Source: Rufibacter radiotolerans (lineage in GTDB: Bacteria; Bacteroidota; Bacteroidia; Cytophagales; Hymenobacteraceae). From it: 64,000 bases of DNA. Positions 1 through 9,357 of this stretch are shown in pieces. The notes under the pieces are model-generated. The model was not told the DNA's origin, did no database searches, and saw nothing but the letters and a program-made list of their open reading frames with translations. Each line of letters starts with the position of its first letter. The stretch's first letter is position 1. The stretch is taken from positions 4,059,001-4,123,000 of the forward strand of contig NZ_CP010777.1 of the NCBI RefSeq assembly GCF_001078055.1, written 5' to 3'. The position numbers and the translations under genes were made by a program.

Positions 1-166
1 GAATATCCCCTTAGGTTCTTACCCCAGAAAAATACCCTACTTGTCCATAATTTTAGCCTCAAAACTTAGGAAAGTATAAAATTTATTTCAAATTTAGGCT
101 TCGCTTTCGGAACAGTTGACCCTACTTTCGCGTTACCAAACATATCCAAAATTTCCTCTTACTTTT

Positions 167-589
167 ATGATCACAACTTTCAGAAATGTAGCTTTTGTAA
201 TGGCGCTGTTCCTGCTGGGAGCCACTGCCCCAGATGCTATGGCCCAAAGTTCCAAAAAAGCGAAAGCCAGCCGATTAGGGCCAGATGGAATGAAGAAAGG
301 GGAAGTAGCAACCGGCAACGTAGACCGCCAGATGCTTCTGGAAAAACAGAAAGCCATTGCCTCTGCCAAAACCAGCGGCGGCATGACTTCCAGGTCCGTC
401 ACCTCCCTTCCAGACAACCAATTTGAAACTGGGACAGGCCGTTTCAAGATCACCGAATACAAGACCAAAAGCACTCCCAAGAGAGCATTGCCTAAGAAAT
501 CAAAAAGACTGATTGACCAGGACAACCCAGACGGCCGCATCTACCAACAGACCCTGAACAAACGCGACCGCAAGTTTCTGATCTTCTAA
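167..589 (+). CDS. Small secreted basic protein of unknown function
   Basis: This encodes about 140 aa. Residues 1-27 form a signal peptide (hydrophobic stretch VAFVMALFLLGATAP, then AMAQ with likely cleavage before SSKK), so the protein is probably exported to the periplasm. The mature part is Lys/Arg-rich, predicted mostly disordered, and ends in KFLIF. I do not recognise a family. The ATG at 167 was chosen because it starts right at the signal peptide; an in-frame TTG at 116 would add 17 residues ahead of it. It is a single gene, closed by a strong hairpin 20 nt downstream. Coding is supported by the signal peptide and the following terminator; function is unknown. Confidence 0.7.
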   Translation: MITTFRNVAFVMALFLLGATAPDAMAQSSKKAKASRLGPDGMKKGEVATGNVDRQMLLEKQKAIASAKTSGGMTSRSVTSLPDNQFETGTGRFKITEYKTKSTPKRALPKKSKRLIDQDNPDGRIYQQTLNKRDRKFLIF

Positions 590-608
590 ATATCAACTTA
601 CTTTCCCC

Positions 609-652
609 AAAGCAAAAGCCCCTTTCATGTACATGAAAGGGGCTTTTGCTTT
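609..652. terminator. Perfect 44-nt palindrome, probable terminator
   Basis: This is a perfect 22-bp inverted repeat without a spacer; each arm begins AAAGCAAAAGCCCC and the centre is CATGTACATG. The A-rich outer ends give a T-run on either strand, so it can work as an intrinsic terminator for the small secreted protein gene and from the other side. Confidence 0.75.
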
Positions 653-774
653 GGGCCCCTATGGTTAAGCGGTGGAAATGCTAGAAAGCTTTTTAGCTGC
701 TTTTAAAAGAGGCGCAGTTTCAAAACCTGTTCCCAGGTTATTAGAAAGAACATGTCTATTACAACTGGAACCAC

Positions 775-798
775 GGACAGGTCAAGCCCTGTCCCTAC
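775..798 (+). repeat. Dispersed repeat, family D copy 1
   Basis: The core GGACAGGTCAAGCCCTGTCC is an imperfect palindrome followed by CTAC. The same 24-nt sequence occurs in inverted orientation at 35124-35147 in another gene-free gap, so it is an interspersed repeat. Confidence 0.6.
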
Positions 799-845
799 CT
801 TTCTTCATCCCGCCGGGCGATAAATGCATTGCAACCAATCGAGTA

Positions 846-1090
846 GCAGCGGGCTCACCTGCCCCGCACCTGGCGGAGGGCCGCCACCGCGTAGCCCGAA
901 GCATGGGCAGGGGCAAGCAGCGGCGGAATGAGTGGCAGTAGCCTAAGCTCCCAATGGAACAGAGGACGGTTGCCCGGTGGTACCGCGTAGAAGCCCCGCC
1001 TATCTGAGCGGCAGCGAGTTCGGGGCTTCTTGATTCTTTTGGTTACTTTTCTCATCAAGGAGAAAAGTGACAGACGCCAGCCGGGCGCCA
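846..1090. repeat. GC-rich structured intergenic block
   Basis: This stretch contains two hairpins. One pairs GAAGCCCCG (about 989-997) with CGGGGCTTC (about 1020-1028). The other pairs TTACTTTTCTC (1042-1052) with GAGAAAAGTGA (1059-1069). The layout resembles interspersed non-coding repeats often mis-annotated as short basic proteins in related genomes; that resemblance is from memory and only one copy lies in this window. Confidence 0.4.
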
Positions 1091-1235
1091 CTTCAGGCTG
1101 GAGGCTTGGCAGTAAGAGAATAGAGAGTAAAAGCGCAATGGTAGAAGGAGAAGCAGTTTCAGTCGTTGGCCCCTAGGAACACCAACAACGGCATAACACC
1201 AAAAACAGCGCAATGACTGTGCACACAGAAAAACC

Positions 1236-1271
1236 GTTTTAAGCCCGTTTTCGCCAAAACACCCTCAAAAC
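1236..1271. repeat. 36-nt palindromic element, copy 1
   Basis: This is a degenerate member of the GTTTTGGGCC-type palindrome family; the left arm is GTTTTAAGCCCGTTTTC and the right arm ends CCCTCAAAAC. It abuts the infB terminator on the side away from infB. Confidence 0.7.
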
Positions 1272-1302
1272 AAAAAGCCTCTCCTTTGCAGGAGAGGCCT
1301 TC
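1272..1302 (-). terminator. Intrinsic terminator of infB operon
   Basis: On the minus strand the hairpin AGGCCTCTCCT/AGGAGAGGCTT (11-bp stem, GCAA loop) is followed by a T-run, about 32 nt past the infB stop codon. Confidence 0.8.
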
Positions 1303-1333
1303 ATTATAACACTAAATCTAGAGCGGCAGCTGG

Positions 1334-4300
1334 TTACAGCGTACGTTTGATCTCACGCTCTTCGTATGCTTCAATCACGTCACCTACGTTCAGGTCATTG
1401 AAGTTCTTGATACTGATACCGCACTCGTAGCCTTGTCTCACCTCAGACGCATCGTCTTTGAAGCGTTTAAGGGCCAGGATCTCTCCGGAGTGAACCACAA
1501 TACCATCACGTACCAGACGTATTTTGGAGTTTCTGGTGATAGTACCGTCCGTCACCATACAGCCGGCAATAGTACCCACCTTGGTGATTTTGAATACATC
1601 CCGAACCTCTACGTTGGCCACTACCACTTCTTGTACTGTTGGTGCCAACATACCTTCCATGGCGTCTTTCACCTCATTGATGGCGTTGTAGATGATAGAG
1701 TACAGGCGGATATCAATCTGCTCGTTCTCTGCCAACTTACGCGCACTGGCCGAAGGACGTACCTGGAAACCAATGATGATGGCGTCTGAGGCCGAAGCCA
1801 GCATGACGTCTGTCTCTGAGATCTGACCCACGCCTTTAGACAGGATGTTCACCTGCACCTCTTCAGTAGACAGTTTCAGTAAGGAGTCAGAAAGGGCCTC
1901 TACGGAACCATCCACGTCACCGCGTACAATCACATTCAGTTCCTTGAACGTACCGATGGCCAAACGACGACCGATCTCATCCAGAGTAATGTGTTTCTTG
2001 GTCCGCATGCTCTGCTCACGCTGCAACTGCTGACGTCCTACGGCAATCTCACGGGCTTCACGCTCCGTCTCCATCACCTGGAACTTGTCACCTGCCTGCG
2101 GCGCGCCGTCAATACCCAATACCTGGATAGGCATGGAAGGTCCGGCGGTCTTATGGCGGCGACCCAATACGTCGGTCATCGCTTTCACCCTACCGTAGTG
2201 TGAACCAGCTACCAGAATATCCCCAATAGAGAGGGTTCCGGTTTGTACCAACACGGTGGCTACGTAACCGCGGCCTTTGTCCAAGGCGGCTTCAATCACA
2301 GTACCCACGGCACGGCGGTCTGGATTGGCTTTCAGATCAAGTAATTCTGCTTCCAGCAATACTTTCTCCAAGAGTTCATCAATGCCTTGTCCGGTTTTAG
2401 CGGATATTTCCTGAGATTGGTATTTACCACCCCACTCTTCTACCAGTACGTTCAACTGGGCAAGTTCCTCACGAATCTTGTCTGGGTTGGCGGCAGGCTT
2501 ATCAATCTTGTTAATGGCAATCACAATAGGCACCCCGGCTGCTTGCGCATGGTTCAGGGCTTCCTTGGTCTGTGGCATCACGTTATCGTCTGCCGCTACC
2601 ACAATAATAACCACGTCGGTTACCTTGGCACCACGGGCACGCATGGCCGTAAAGGCTTCGTGACCCGGTGTATCCAGGAAGGTGATGTTCTTACCGGTAT
2701 CTGTGGTTACCTGGTAAGCGCCAATGTGCTGGGTAATACCTCCGGCCTCACCGGCGGTTACCTTAGAGTTTCTGATGTAGTCAAGCAAAGAGGTCTTACC
2801 ATGATCCACGTGACCCATGATAGTCACAATTGGAGCGCGGTGTTTCAGATCCTCTTCGGCATCTACTTCTTCTACACCAATGTTCTCTTCGTCTTCAGAC
2901 GTGGCAAACTGGATGTCATAGCCAAATTCATCTGCGATGATGGTGATGGCCTCGGCATCTAGACGCTGGTTGATGGACACGAACATGCCCAAATTCATAC
3001 AGGTCTTGATCACTTCATTGACGCTCACGTCCATTAAAGAGGCAAGGTCATTGGCAGACACGAACTCAGTTACTTTTAGAATCTTAGATTCCAATTGTTC
3101 CTGCATTCTGCGCTCATCAGCGGCATCTGCCACGGCAGAACGTTTCTCACGACGGTACTTGGCGCGGTTACCTTGGTTACCACCTTTACCACCGCTCAAA
3201 CGAGCCAGCGTTGCTTTAATCTGATCCTGGATTTCCTTATCCGTTAACTCAGCACGTGGGGCCGATGGGCCTCCCGGACGCTGGCCTGGTCCACCCGGAC
3301 GTGGACCACCTGGTCCGCCACCTGGACGGTTACCCTGGTAACCACCGCCTCCTGGGCGTGGGCCGCCTGGTCCGCCGGCACCGCCTTGACGGTTAGCTGC
3401 CTGACCAGTTCCTAACGGACGGGTGCTGGTAGCTCTGTCACCCGCGCGGTGTGCCTGAGGCTGGTTAGGATTAGGGGCAGCTGCACCTGGAGCACCTGGT
3501 TTAGGCACTTCAATGCGCTTGCGTTTTTTCTTGTCTTGACCCTGGCCCTGGCCTGCCTGGCCTGGGGCACCTGGTTGGTTTCCACGACGACGCTCATCTG
3601 AGGAGGCTACCGGCTTACCGCCTTTGCCACGTCCGCCGCTTACCGGCAATTCTATTTTACCTAATACAGTTAAGCCTTTCAGCTGATCTGCCTGGGCTTT
3701 TATGGTTTCTTGGGGTGCTTCTGGCTCTGCGGCGGCCTCTGGTGCGGGCGCTGCCGGAGCGGCAGCGGCGGGCGCAGGAGTGGCTGGTGCGGGTGCAGCA
3801 GGAGCTGCTGGTGCCGGGGCAGCAGCCTTAGGGGCTTCTGCCGCAGGGGCCGGAGCCGCTGAGGGAGCTGGCGCAGCCGGAGTTACCGGAGCGGCAGCTA
3901 CGGGTGCCTCAGGCGCTTTAGCCTCTGGGGCTTTTGCTTCTGCTACTGGAGCAGCGGCCGGAGCTGGCTGAGCGGGTGCCGGGGTAACCGGCTTCTCTGC
4001 CGCAGGGGCCTCTACTGGTTTTGCCGGAGCAACCGGGGCCTCTGGCGCTTCCGGGGCTTTAGCCTCAGGCGCTGGAGCAGTTACCGGAGCCGGGGCTGGG
4101 GCTGCTGCCGCAGGAGCGGGCGCCGGTTTTGCCGGAACCGGTCTGCCTTTGGCATCTAGCTCAATCTTGCCTAACACTTTAATGCCGGGCAGAGAAGCCG
4201 CTACCGGGGCGGGCTCTGGCGTAGCAGGTGCTACCGGGGCAGCTGGCTTAGGCGCCTCTGCCTGCGGTCTCACCTGGTTAGACTTGATGAGCATCTCCTG

Positions 4301-4570
4301 CTCGGGCTCTTGCTGGCGCTTAGGTTCAGCCTTAGGCTCTACCTCGGCGGGCTTTTTCCCGGGGATGTTCAGCTCTGCCGCCTCGGCCTTGGCCTGCATA
4401 GAGGAAGCAAACTCTTTCGACAGCATATTGAACTGCTCCGGGGTAATTTTTGAAGTAGGTTTATTCTCGACATCAACCCCCTTTTTCTCCAGGAACTCCA
4501 CCACCGTGGAGGTACTGATGTTCAAGGTGGTTGCTACCTGTTTAAGCCTCATCGATCTTTCTTCTGACAT
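1334..4570 (-). CDS. infB: Translation initiation factor IF-2
   Basis: IF-2 is the GTPase that brings initiator fMet-tRNA to the 30S subunit and promotes subunit joining. The protein is 1078 aa, longer than E. coli IF-2 (890 aa). An IF2-N type domain ([20 protein letters not shown]) is followed by a long Ala/Pro-rich linker (about 120-290) and a Gly/Arg/Pro-rich stretch (about 310-440). A second N-type domain precedes the G domain. The G1 motif GHVDHGKT lies near residues 583-590, followed by G3 DTPGHEAF, G4 NKID and G5 SAKTGQG, then the domain II and C-terminal tRNA-binding regions. The ATG at 4570 was preferred to an in-frame TTG two codons upstream. It is the last gene of the rimP-nusA-infB operon, a conserved bacterial order. 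The repetitive linker is of low complexity and likely varies between strains. Confidence 0.97.
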   Translation of the reverse strand: MSEERSMRLKQVATTLNISTSTVVEFLEKKGVDVENKPTSKITPEQFNMLSKEFASSMQAKAEAAELNIPGKKPAEVEPKAEPKRQQEPEQEMLIKSNQVRPQAEAPKPAAPVAPATPEPAPVAASLPGIKVLGKIELDAKGRPVPAKPAPAPAAAAPAPAPVTAPAPEAKAPEAPEAPVAPAKPVEAPAAEKPVTPAPAQPAPAAAPVAEAKAPEAKAPEAPVAAAPVTPAAPAPSAAPAPAAEAPKAAAPAPAAPAAPAPATPAPAAAAPAAPAPEAAAEPEAPQETIKAQADQLKGLTVLGKIELPVSGGRGKGGKPVASSDERRRGNQPGAPGQAGQGQGQDKKKRKRIEVPKPGAPGAAAPNPNQPQAHRAGDRATSTRPLGTGQAANRQGGAGGPGGPRPGGGGYQGNRPGGGPGGPRPGGPGQRPGGPSAPRAELTDKEIQDQIKATLARLSGGKGGNQGNRAKYRREKRSAVADAADERRMQEQLESKILKVTEFVSANDLASLMDVSVNEVIKTCMNLGMFVSINQRLDAEAITIIADEFGYDIQFATSEDEENIGVEEVDAEEDLKHRAPIVTIMGHVDHGKTSLLDYIRNSKVTAGEAGGITQHIGAYQVTTDTGKNITFLDTPGHEAFTAMRARGAKVTDVVIIVVAADDNVMPQTKEALNHAQAAGVPIVIAINKIDKPAANPDKIREELAQLNVLVEEWGGKYQSQEISAKTGQGIDELLEKVLLEAELLDLKANPDRRAVGTVIEAALDKGRGYVATVLVQTGTLSIGDILVAGSHYGRVKAMTDVLGRRHKTAGPSMPIQVLGIDGAPQAGDKFQVMETEREAREIAVGRQQLQREQSMRTKKHITLDEIGRRLAIGTFKELNVIVRGDVDGSVEALSDSLLKLSTEEVQVNILSKGVGQISETDVMLASASDAIIIGFQVRPSASARKLAENEQIDIRLYSIIYNAINEVKDAMEGMLAPTVQEVVVANVEVRDVFKITKVGTIAGCMVTDGTITRNSKIRLVRDGIVVHSGEILALKRFKDDASEVRQGYECGISIKNFNDLNVGDVIEAYEEREIKRTL

Positions 4571-4652
4571 GTTCAAATATGCTGTTATGATTTACTTTTT
4601 GTAGTTACTTGTTTCTTACTCATGAAAAGGATGGGCGGCCATGACGACTTCG

Positions 4653-4690
4653 CGTTTTTAACCTAATTCCCGGAAAACAGGCCCAAAACG
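4653..4690. repeat. 36-nt palindromic element, copy 2
   Basis: It lies in the 170-nt nusA-infB gap, 50 nt after the nusA stop codon. The right half (GGAAAACAGGCCCAAAACG) matches the consensus; the left half is degenerate. Outside it, GGATGGG (4629-4635) and CCCATCC further extend the pairing. Confidence 0.7.
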
Positions 4691-4740
4691 GCTCCCATCC
4701 TTCCGGTCAGATCAAATAACCCGGCACATAAAGCGCACCA

Positions 4741-6000
4741 CTAGTTGTTGTTGCTTTCTTCTGAATCGAACTCCTGGCGGATAATGTTGAGCAAGTCTTC
4801 CACGGTTTCTTCTTCCAGTTCCGTCCTGCGCACCAAATCCTCCTTGCTGACGGCCATCACGCTGCGGGCTGTATCCAGACCAATACGCTTCAGTTCGTCA
4901 ATAACCCAGGCCTCAATCTCATCAGAGAACTCAGTCAGGTCAATATCTTCTTCAAATCCTTCGGTTTCACGGAACACGTCAATCTCCAGACCCACCAGCT
5001 TACTGGCAAGTTTGATGTTCTGCCCGCCCTTACCAATAGCCAGTGATACCTGGTCTGGTTTCAGGAACACAGAGGCGCGCCCGCTTTCCTCGTTTATCTT
5101 GATGCTGCTGATCTTGGCAGGGCTCAACGCCCGCTGGATGTACAGCTCCATGTTGTCTGTGTAGTTGATCACGTCAATGTTCTCGTTCTCCAACTCCCGC
5201 ACAATGGTGTGGATACGTGAACCTTTCATGCCCACGCAAGCCCCTACCGGGTCAATGCGGTCATCATAAGACTCTACGGCAACTTTGGCACGCTCGCCGG
5301 GCTCGCGCACAATTTTTTTGATGGTGATTAAACCGTCAAAAATCTCAGGCACTTCGCCTTCAAACAAACGCTCCAGAAACTGCGGAGAAGTACGGGAAAG
5401 AATGATCTTGGGATTACCGTTGATGATCTCTACGCGCTGCACTACCGCCCGCACCACGTCACCTTTGCGGTAACGGTCTTTGGGGATCTGCTCAGACTTA
5501 GGAATCAGAAGCTCGTTGTCTTCTGAGTCCAGAATCAACACCTCGCGGTTCCATACCTGATAGACCTCGCCGGAGATGATCTCCCCTACCTGGTCTTTGT
5601 ATTTTTGGTACAACAGGTCTTTCTCCAGGTCTTTCACGCGTTGGATCAAGGTCTGGCGGGCGGTTAACACGGCTCTGCGGCCGAAGTCTTCCAGCTTGAT
5701 CAGCTCAGAAACCTCTTCGCCTACCTCAAAGTCGGGCTCAATCTTGCGGGCCTCAGACAACGGAATCTTGTCATCGTCCCAGATATCCTCTGAGTTATCA
5801 TCCACGATCTCGCGGTTACGCCAGATTTCCAGGTCACCTTTCTCTACGTTCAGGATGATGTCAAAATTCTCATCTGTCGTCCATTTCTTCCGGATCATTG
5901 TACGGAATACGTCCTCCAAGATCCGCATCATGGTAGGGCGGTCTATGTTCTTGAACTTCGCGAACTCCGCAAACGATTCGATTAATATTGAACTATCCAT
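4741..6000 (-). CDS. nusA: Transcription termination/antitermination factor NusA
   Basis: NusA binds RNA polymerase and modulates pausing, intrinsic termination and antitermination. The 419-aa protein has the N-terminal RNAP-binding domain (about 1-125), an S1 domain (about 130-200, GEIISGEVYQVWNREVLIL) and KH domains (about 205-350, with VGACVGMKGSRIHTIVREL and SLAIGKGGQNIKLASKL). An acidic C-terminal stretch follows, with one helix-hairpin-helix-like segment. It lacks the duplicated C-terminal repeats of the E. coli protein (495 aa). The gene follows rimP by 7 nt and precedes infB, so the three are co-transcribed. Confidence 0.97.
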   Translation of the reverse strand: MDSSILIESFAEFAKFKNIDRPTMMRILEDVFRTMIRKKWTTDENFDIILNVEKGDLEIWRNREIVDDNSEDIWDDDKIPLSEARKIEPDFEVGEEVSELIKLEDFGRRAVLTARQTLIQRVKDLEKDLLYQKYKDQVGEIISGEVYQVWNREVLILDSEDNELLIPKSEQIPKDRYRKGDVVRAVVQRVEIINGNPKIILSRTSPQFLERLFEGEVPEIFDGLITIKKIVREPGERAKVAVESYDDRIDPVGACVGMKGSRIHTIVRELENENIDVINYTDNMELYIQRALSPAKISSIKINEESGRASVFLKPDQVSLAIGKGGQNIKLASKLVGLEIDVFRETEGFEEDIDLTEFSDEIEAWVIDELKRIGLDTARSVMAVSKEDLVRRTELEEETVEDLLNIIRQEFDSEESNNN

Positions 6001-6007
6001 GTCTTTC

Positions 6008-6481
6008 TTATTTAAAAGAGATTACAATCTGCGCTTTCACAATGTCTAGGTAGGGCACTTTCACGGGCTCCTGCAAAGACACCTTATGTTTCTGTTTTAC
6101 CTCTTCGGCAAATAAAATTCCGTCTTCTAGTACTTCCTGCAGCACGCCCACTTTCTCGGCGCCGCCAGCCAGAGTAATTTTAATGTTGCGACCTACGTTC
6201 TTGGCAAACTGGCGAGCCTCTGTGAGCGGGTAGTCAACGCCCGGCGAGGAAACCTCAATGGAATACTCCATGTCTTCGCCGTACACTTCCTCAATTCTCT
6301 TGGACACCCGGCGGCTGATCTTGGCGCACTGCTGGATGGTAATGCCCTGGTCGCCATCTGCTAGGATAGTTACCTTGGGCCGCACCGGCGTGTCAGACAC
6401 GTGCACCGACACCAGGAACAAGTCCGGTTCCGGCAACGCTTCCTGCGCAAAATCTGCTATTGTTTTCTGGTCTAAGGCCAT
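6008..6481 (-). CDS. rimP: Ribosome maturation factor RimP
   Basis: RimP (formerly YhbC) assists 30S subunit maturation. The protein is 157 aa, normal for the family, with the signature region IEVSSPGVDYPLTEARQF about two-thirds along and a C-terminal SH3-like part. The ATG at 6481 was chosen because MALDQKTIADFAQEAL matches a normal RimP start; the upstream in-frame extension to 6580 would run through the promoter. It is the first gene of the rimP-nusA-infB operon. Confidence 0.95.
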   Translation of the reverse strand: MALDQKTIADFAQEALPEPDLFLVSVHVSDTPVRPKVTILADGDQGITIQQCAKISRRVSKRIEEVYGEDMEYSIEVSSPGVDYPLTEARQFAKNVGRNIKITLAGGAEKVGVLQEVLEDGILFAEEVKQKHKVSLQEPVKVPYLDIVKAQIVISFK

Positions 6482-6545
6482 TCGCGATCTGGGTAACAAA
6501 TAAAAAGGGGGACTCTCTCGTCCCCTCCATTTCACTTTAATCGCA

Positions 6546-6576
6546 CAAATGTACAAATAAATCCACTGAAACACAA
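6546..6576 (-). promoter_or_regulatory. Probable promoter of rimP-nusA-infB
   Basis: Read on the minus strand, TTG (6576-6574) is followed after 20 nt by TACATTTG (6553-6546), an exact match to the Bacteroidota -7 consensus TAnnTTTG. Transcription would start near 6539, leaving a leader of about 58 nt before the rimP ATG. Confidence 0.55.
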
Positions 6577-6743
6577 GCAACAGCGCAGGATGAACCGTAG
6601 AAGTTGCTGGAAAAATAATTTTCTAGGGGAGGAAGCCCCGGGACAAAAGCCCGCGGCGAAGCGCATCTGCCTATAAAGAAACGGAGCCCAGCACCCAATG
6701 GTTCACCGGAGGCCCGCTTACGGCTTGACCTATTCAAAGAGTG

Positions 6744-6781
6744 CGTTTTGGGCCTGTTTTCTGAAAAACAGGCCCAAAACG
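6744..6781. repeat. 36-nt palindromic element, copy 3 (near-perfect)
   Basis: This is one of the best copies: CGTTTTGGGCCTGTTTTC, a short centre, then AAAACAGGCCCAAAACG. It begins 7 nt after the feoB stop codon on the transcribed side. Confidence 0.9.
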
Positions 6782-6788
6782 GGAAGTT

Positions 6789-8951
6789 CTAGGAGAACAA
6801 CCTGAACACCAGAAACGCTGACACATAGGCCAGGCCGGTCATGTAAACCAGTTGCATGATGGGCCACTTCCAGCCTTTGGTCTCGCGGTACACCACGGCC
6901 AGGGTACTCATGCACTGCATGGCAAACACGTAGAAGATAAGCAGGGAGAACGCGCGCGCCGGGGTAAAGAACGGCTGCCCGAATTCGTCTTTCTGGGCCA
7001 TCAGCTTCTCTTTGACGGTGGCAATGTTCTCAGAATCGCCTACGCTGTAAATGGTGGAAATGGTACCCACAAACACCTCACGGGCGGCAAAGGAAGTAAG
7101 CAAGGCAATACCCAGTTTCCAGTCATAGCCCAGCGGCTTGATGGCCGGCTCAATGAACTTGCCAAACTGACCAGCATACGAGGCCTCCAGTTTTTGCCCG
7201 GCAATATGCGCGCTGGCATCTGCCTCATTCAGGTTCAAGGTCTTTAGCTCTGAGGTAGCGCGGGCTTCTGCTTTTTCCATAGAGCTGCCCGGACCGTACG
7301 AAGACATCACCCACAGGATGACGGAGATAGCCAGAATCACTTTACCAGCCTGAAATACAAACGCTTTTACTTTCTCTACAATGGTAAGGCCCACGTTTTT
7401 CCAGCGAGGCATTTTATAGGTAGGAAACTCCATGATGAAGTAGCTCCGCTCCTTGGTCTTGAGCACCCACTTGAGCATGGCCGCCGAGAATATAGCCGCC
7501 AGGAACCCAATCAGGTACAGGCCCATGAGCACCAGGCCCTGCAGGCTCAGGAAACCCAGGAAATAGGTCTCCGGTACCACCAGTGCAATCATGATGGTAT
7601 AGATGGGCAGACGCGCCGAACAGCTCATGAGCGGCGTCACAAAGATGGTGATCATGCGGTCTTTCCAGTTGTCAATGGTGCGGGTAGCCATAATAGCCGG
7701 CACGGCGCATGCCACGCCCGAGATCAGCGGCACCACGCTTTTGCCATTGAGCCCGAACTTACGCATGATCTTGTCCATGAGGAACGTGACCCGCGCCATG
7801 TAACCGGTTTCCTCCAGCACGGCAATAAAGGCGAACAAGAGCGCAATCTGCGGAATGAAGATCAGGACGCCGCCCAGACCGGCCAGCACGCCGTCGGTGA
7901 GCAAATCCACCAGCGGACCATCGGCTTGGGTATGGATCCAGGCGTTGAGTGTGGCCACCCCGCCGTCAATCAGGTCCATGGGGTAAGCCGCCCAGGCGAA
8001 GATGGCCTGGAAGATCATGAACAGCACGCCAAAGAAAATGAGGTAGCCAAAGACCTTGTGCGTAAGCACCTGGTCAATCTTGTTGCTGATCTGCTCGTTG
8101 TTTTCGGCCTTGGTCACGCGCATGGCATCCAGCAACAACGTGTTGATGCGGGTGTAGCGGTCAATGGTTTCGGCGGCCTGCTGCGCGTTAGACTGAAACC
8201 CGTATTTCTTTACTAGATCAGCAATGTAGGCCTTGTCATCCTCAGAGAGGAAAGACAGTTTCTGGTATTGGTGGGCGTAGTGCCAAGCCAGATAATCATT
8301 GCTCAGCTCAAAGTAGTAGCGTATCTGGCGCACCATCACCAGCAGGTCTTCGGGTATCTTAAAGAAGGTGGGCGTGGTTGCCTCCAGCTGCTGGGAAAGC
8401 AAAATCTTGAGGGCTGCTATGCCGCCGCCGGTACGGGCATTCACCGGCACCACGGGCACGCCCAGTTCTTGCTGCAGTTCGGCTATGTCTATCTTTACGC
8501 CGTGCTTCTCGGCTACGTCCATCATGTTCAGGGCCAGCACCGCCGGAATCTTCAGGTCGGCGAGTTGGGTGAAAAGCAGGAGGTTGCGCTTAAGGTTAGA
8601 GGCATCTGCGGTGATGATGAGCACGTCTGGGTAAAACGCGGACTTCTTATCATGCAGCAGGTCAATGATGACCTTTTCATCCAGTGATTTCGGGTACAGG
8701 CTATAGGTGCCGGGCAGGTCAATGACCTGGGCCCGAAGGTTGGGCGTGAGGTTAGTGAGGCCCGTCTTCTTGTCTACCGTTACCCCCGGAAAATTCCCTA
8801 CCTTCTGGTTGAGGCCCGTTAAGTGGTTGAACAGAGAGGTTTTCCCGGAGTTCGGGTTCCCGATGAGGGCAATCTTGGCAACGGCTGTACGGGGCGTGCT
8901 GGTAGCGGGACGCGGAACGGAGGCAGGAGCCGGAGCAAGAACTTGGGACAT
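6789..8951 (-). CDS. feoB: Ferrous iron transporter FeoB
   Basis: FeoB is the inner-membrane G-protein-coupled importer of Fe(II). The 720-aa protein has a cytosolic N-terminal G domain: G1 GNPNSGKT at 31-38, G3 DLPGTYSL near 78-85, and G4 NMMD near 141-144. A membrane part of roughly 8-10 helices (about 300-720) follows, with Gate motifs such as MDKIMRKFGLNGKSVVPLISG and TPLMSCSARLPIYTIMI. Compared with E. coli FeoB it has an extra Ala/Pro-rich N-terminus of about 25 residues. It starts 3 nt after feoA, so the two form an operon. Expression is presumably iron-controlled, but no operator could be assigned. Confidence 0.97.
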   Translation of the reverse strand: MSQVLAPAPASVPRPATSTPRTAVAKIALIGNPNSGKTSLFNHLTGLNQKVGNFPGVTVDKKTGLTNLTPNLRAQVIDLPGTYSLYPKSLDEKVIIDLLHDKKSAFYPDVLIITADASNLKRNLLLFTQLADLKIPAVLALNMMDVAEKHGVKIDIAELQQELGVPVVPVNARTGGGIAALKILLSQQLEATTPTFFKIPEDLLVMVRQIRYYFELSNDYLAWHYAHQYQKLSFLSEDDKAYIADLVKKYGFQSNAQQAAETIDRYTRINTLLLDAMRVTKAENNEQISNKIDQVLTHKVFGYLIFFGVLFMIFQAIFAWAAYPMDLIDGGVATLNAWIHTQADGPLVDLLTDGVLAGLGGVLIFIPQIALLFAFIAVLEETGYMARVTFLMDKIMRKFGLNGKSVVPLISGVACAVPAIMATRTIDNWKDRMITIFVTPLMSCSARLPIYTIMIALVVPETYFLGFLSLQGLVLMGLYLIGFLAAIFSAAMLKWVLKTKERSYFIMEFPTYKMPRWKNVGLTIVEKVKAFVFQAGKVILAISVILWVMSSYGPGSSMEKAEARATSELKTLNLNEADASAHIAGQKLEASYAGQFGKFIEPAIKPLGYDWKLGIALLTSFAAREVFVGTISTIYSVGDSENIATVKEKLMAQKDEFGQPFFTPARAFSLLIFYVFAMQCMSTLAVVYRETKGWKWPIMQLVYMTGLAYVSAFLVFRLFS

Positions 8952-8954
8952 AGA

Positions 8955-9188
8955 CTAAGCCTTTAACTTGATGGTAGCAGCTTCGTCTAAACGCAGGGAA
9001 AGGGTGTAATCGTTCACAATGATGGTAATGGGATCGCCTAGCGGGGCTCGGCTGTTGAGTTTCACCTCTTCGCCCGGAATACAGCCCATCTCCAGCAGTT
9101 TCAAAGACATATCAGGGTCGGTGAGGCAACAGATAATGCCCTTCTCCCCTATCTTCAGATCCCGCACGCTCTTTTGGTCTTTCTGCAC
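8955..9188 (-). CDS. feoA: Ferrous iron transport accessory protein FeoA
   Basis: FeoA is a small SH3-like cytosolic protein needed for FeoB-dependent Fe(II) uptake. At 77 aa it is of normal length, with the conserved pattern LLEMGCIPGEEVKLNSRAP and PITIIVNDYTLSLRLDEA. The start is GTG at 9188; no ATG is available in frame nearby. It is the first gene of feoAB. Upstream lies a near-palindrome TTGTTATAAACAA (9210-9222), and a weak promoter-like pair (TTTTTGG near 9258-9252, TACCTTGC near 9232-9225 on the minus strand). Either could be an iron-response region, but this is weak. Confidence 0.92.
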   Translation of the reverse strand: MQKDQKSVRDLKIGEKGIICCLTDPDMSLKLLEMGCIPGEEVKLNSRAPLGDPITIIVNDYTLSLRLDEAATIKLKA

Positions 9189-9357
9189 CTGTCTCTGCTT
9201 TATTTAGACTTGTTATAAACAACCGCAAGGTACAAGGTGTTCCTTTTGAATCCAAAAAGTTAGACAGGTTTAACTGGGGAACCTTCATGAACGCGGCACA
9301 TTTATTGTATTTGCCGTATTTGTTCCCTAATTTTCCTGTAAAACCAACCAAAAGAGC

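Larger units (their letters stand above)
653..1235. other. Gap without a credible gene, repeat-rich
   Basis: This gap holds two repeat-like pieces (775-798 and about 846-1090) and otherwise nothing recognisable. Short open frames on both strands are Arg/Pro/Cys-rich, have no homologue I recognise and are not supported as genes. Confidence 0.6.

Noticed and set aside
855..1091. Minus-strand open frame of 78 codons, Arg/Pro-rich
   Set aside because: It lies in a repeat-like GC-rich block with hairpins, has no start context or homology I recognise, and its composition is that of translated repeat.
3412..4149. Frames opposite and beside the Ala/Pro-rich IF-2 linker
   Set aside because: Low-complexity frames (Ala/Gly-rich on the plus strand) are a by-product of the repetitive linker.
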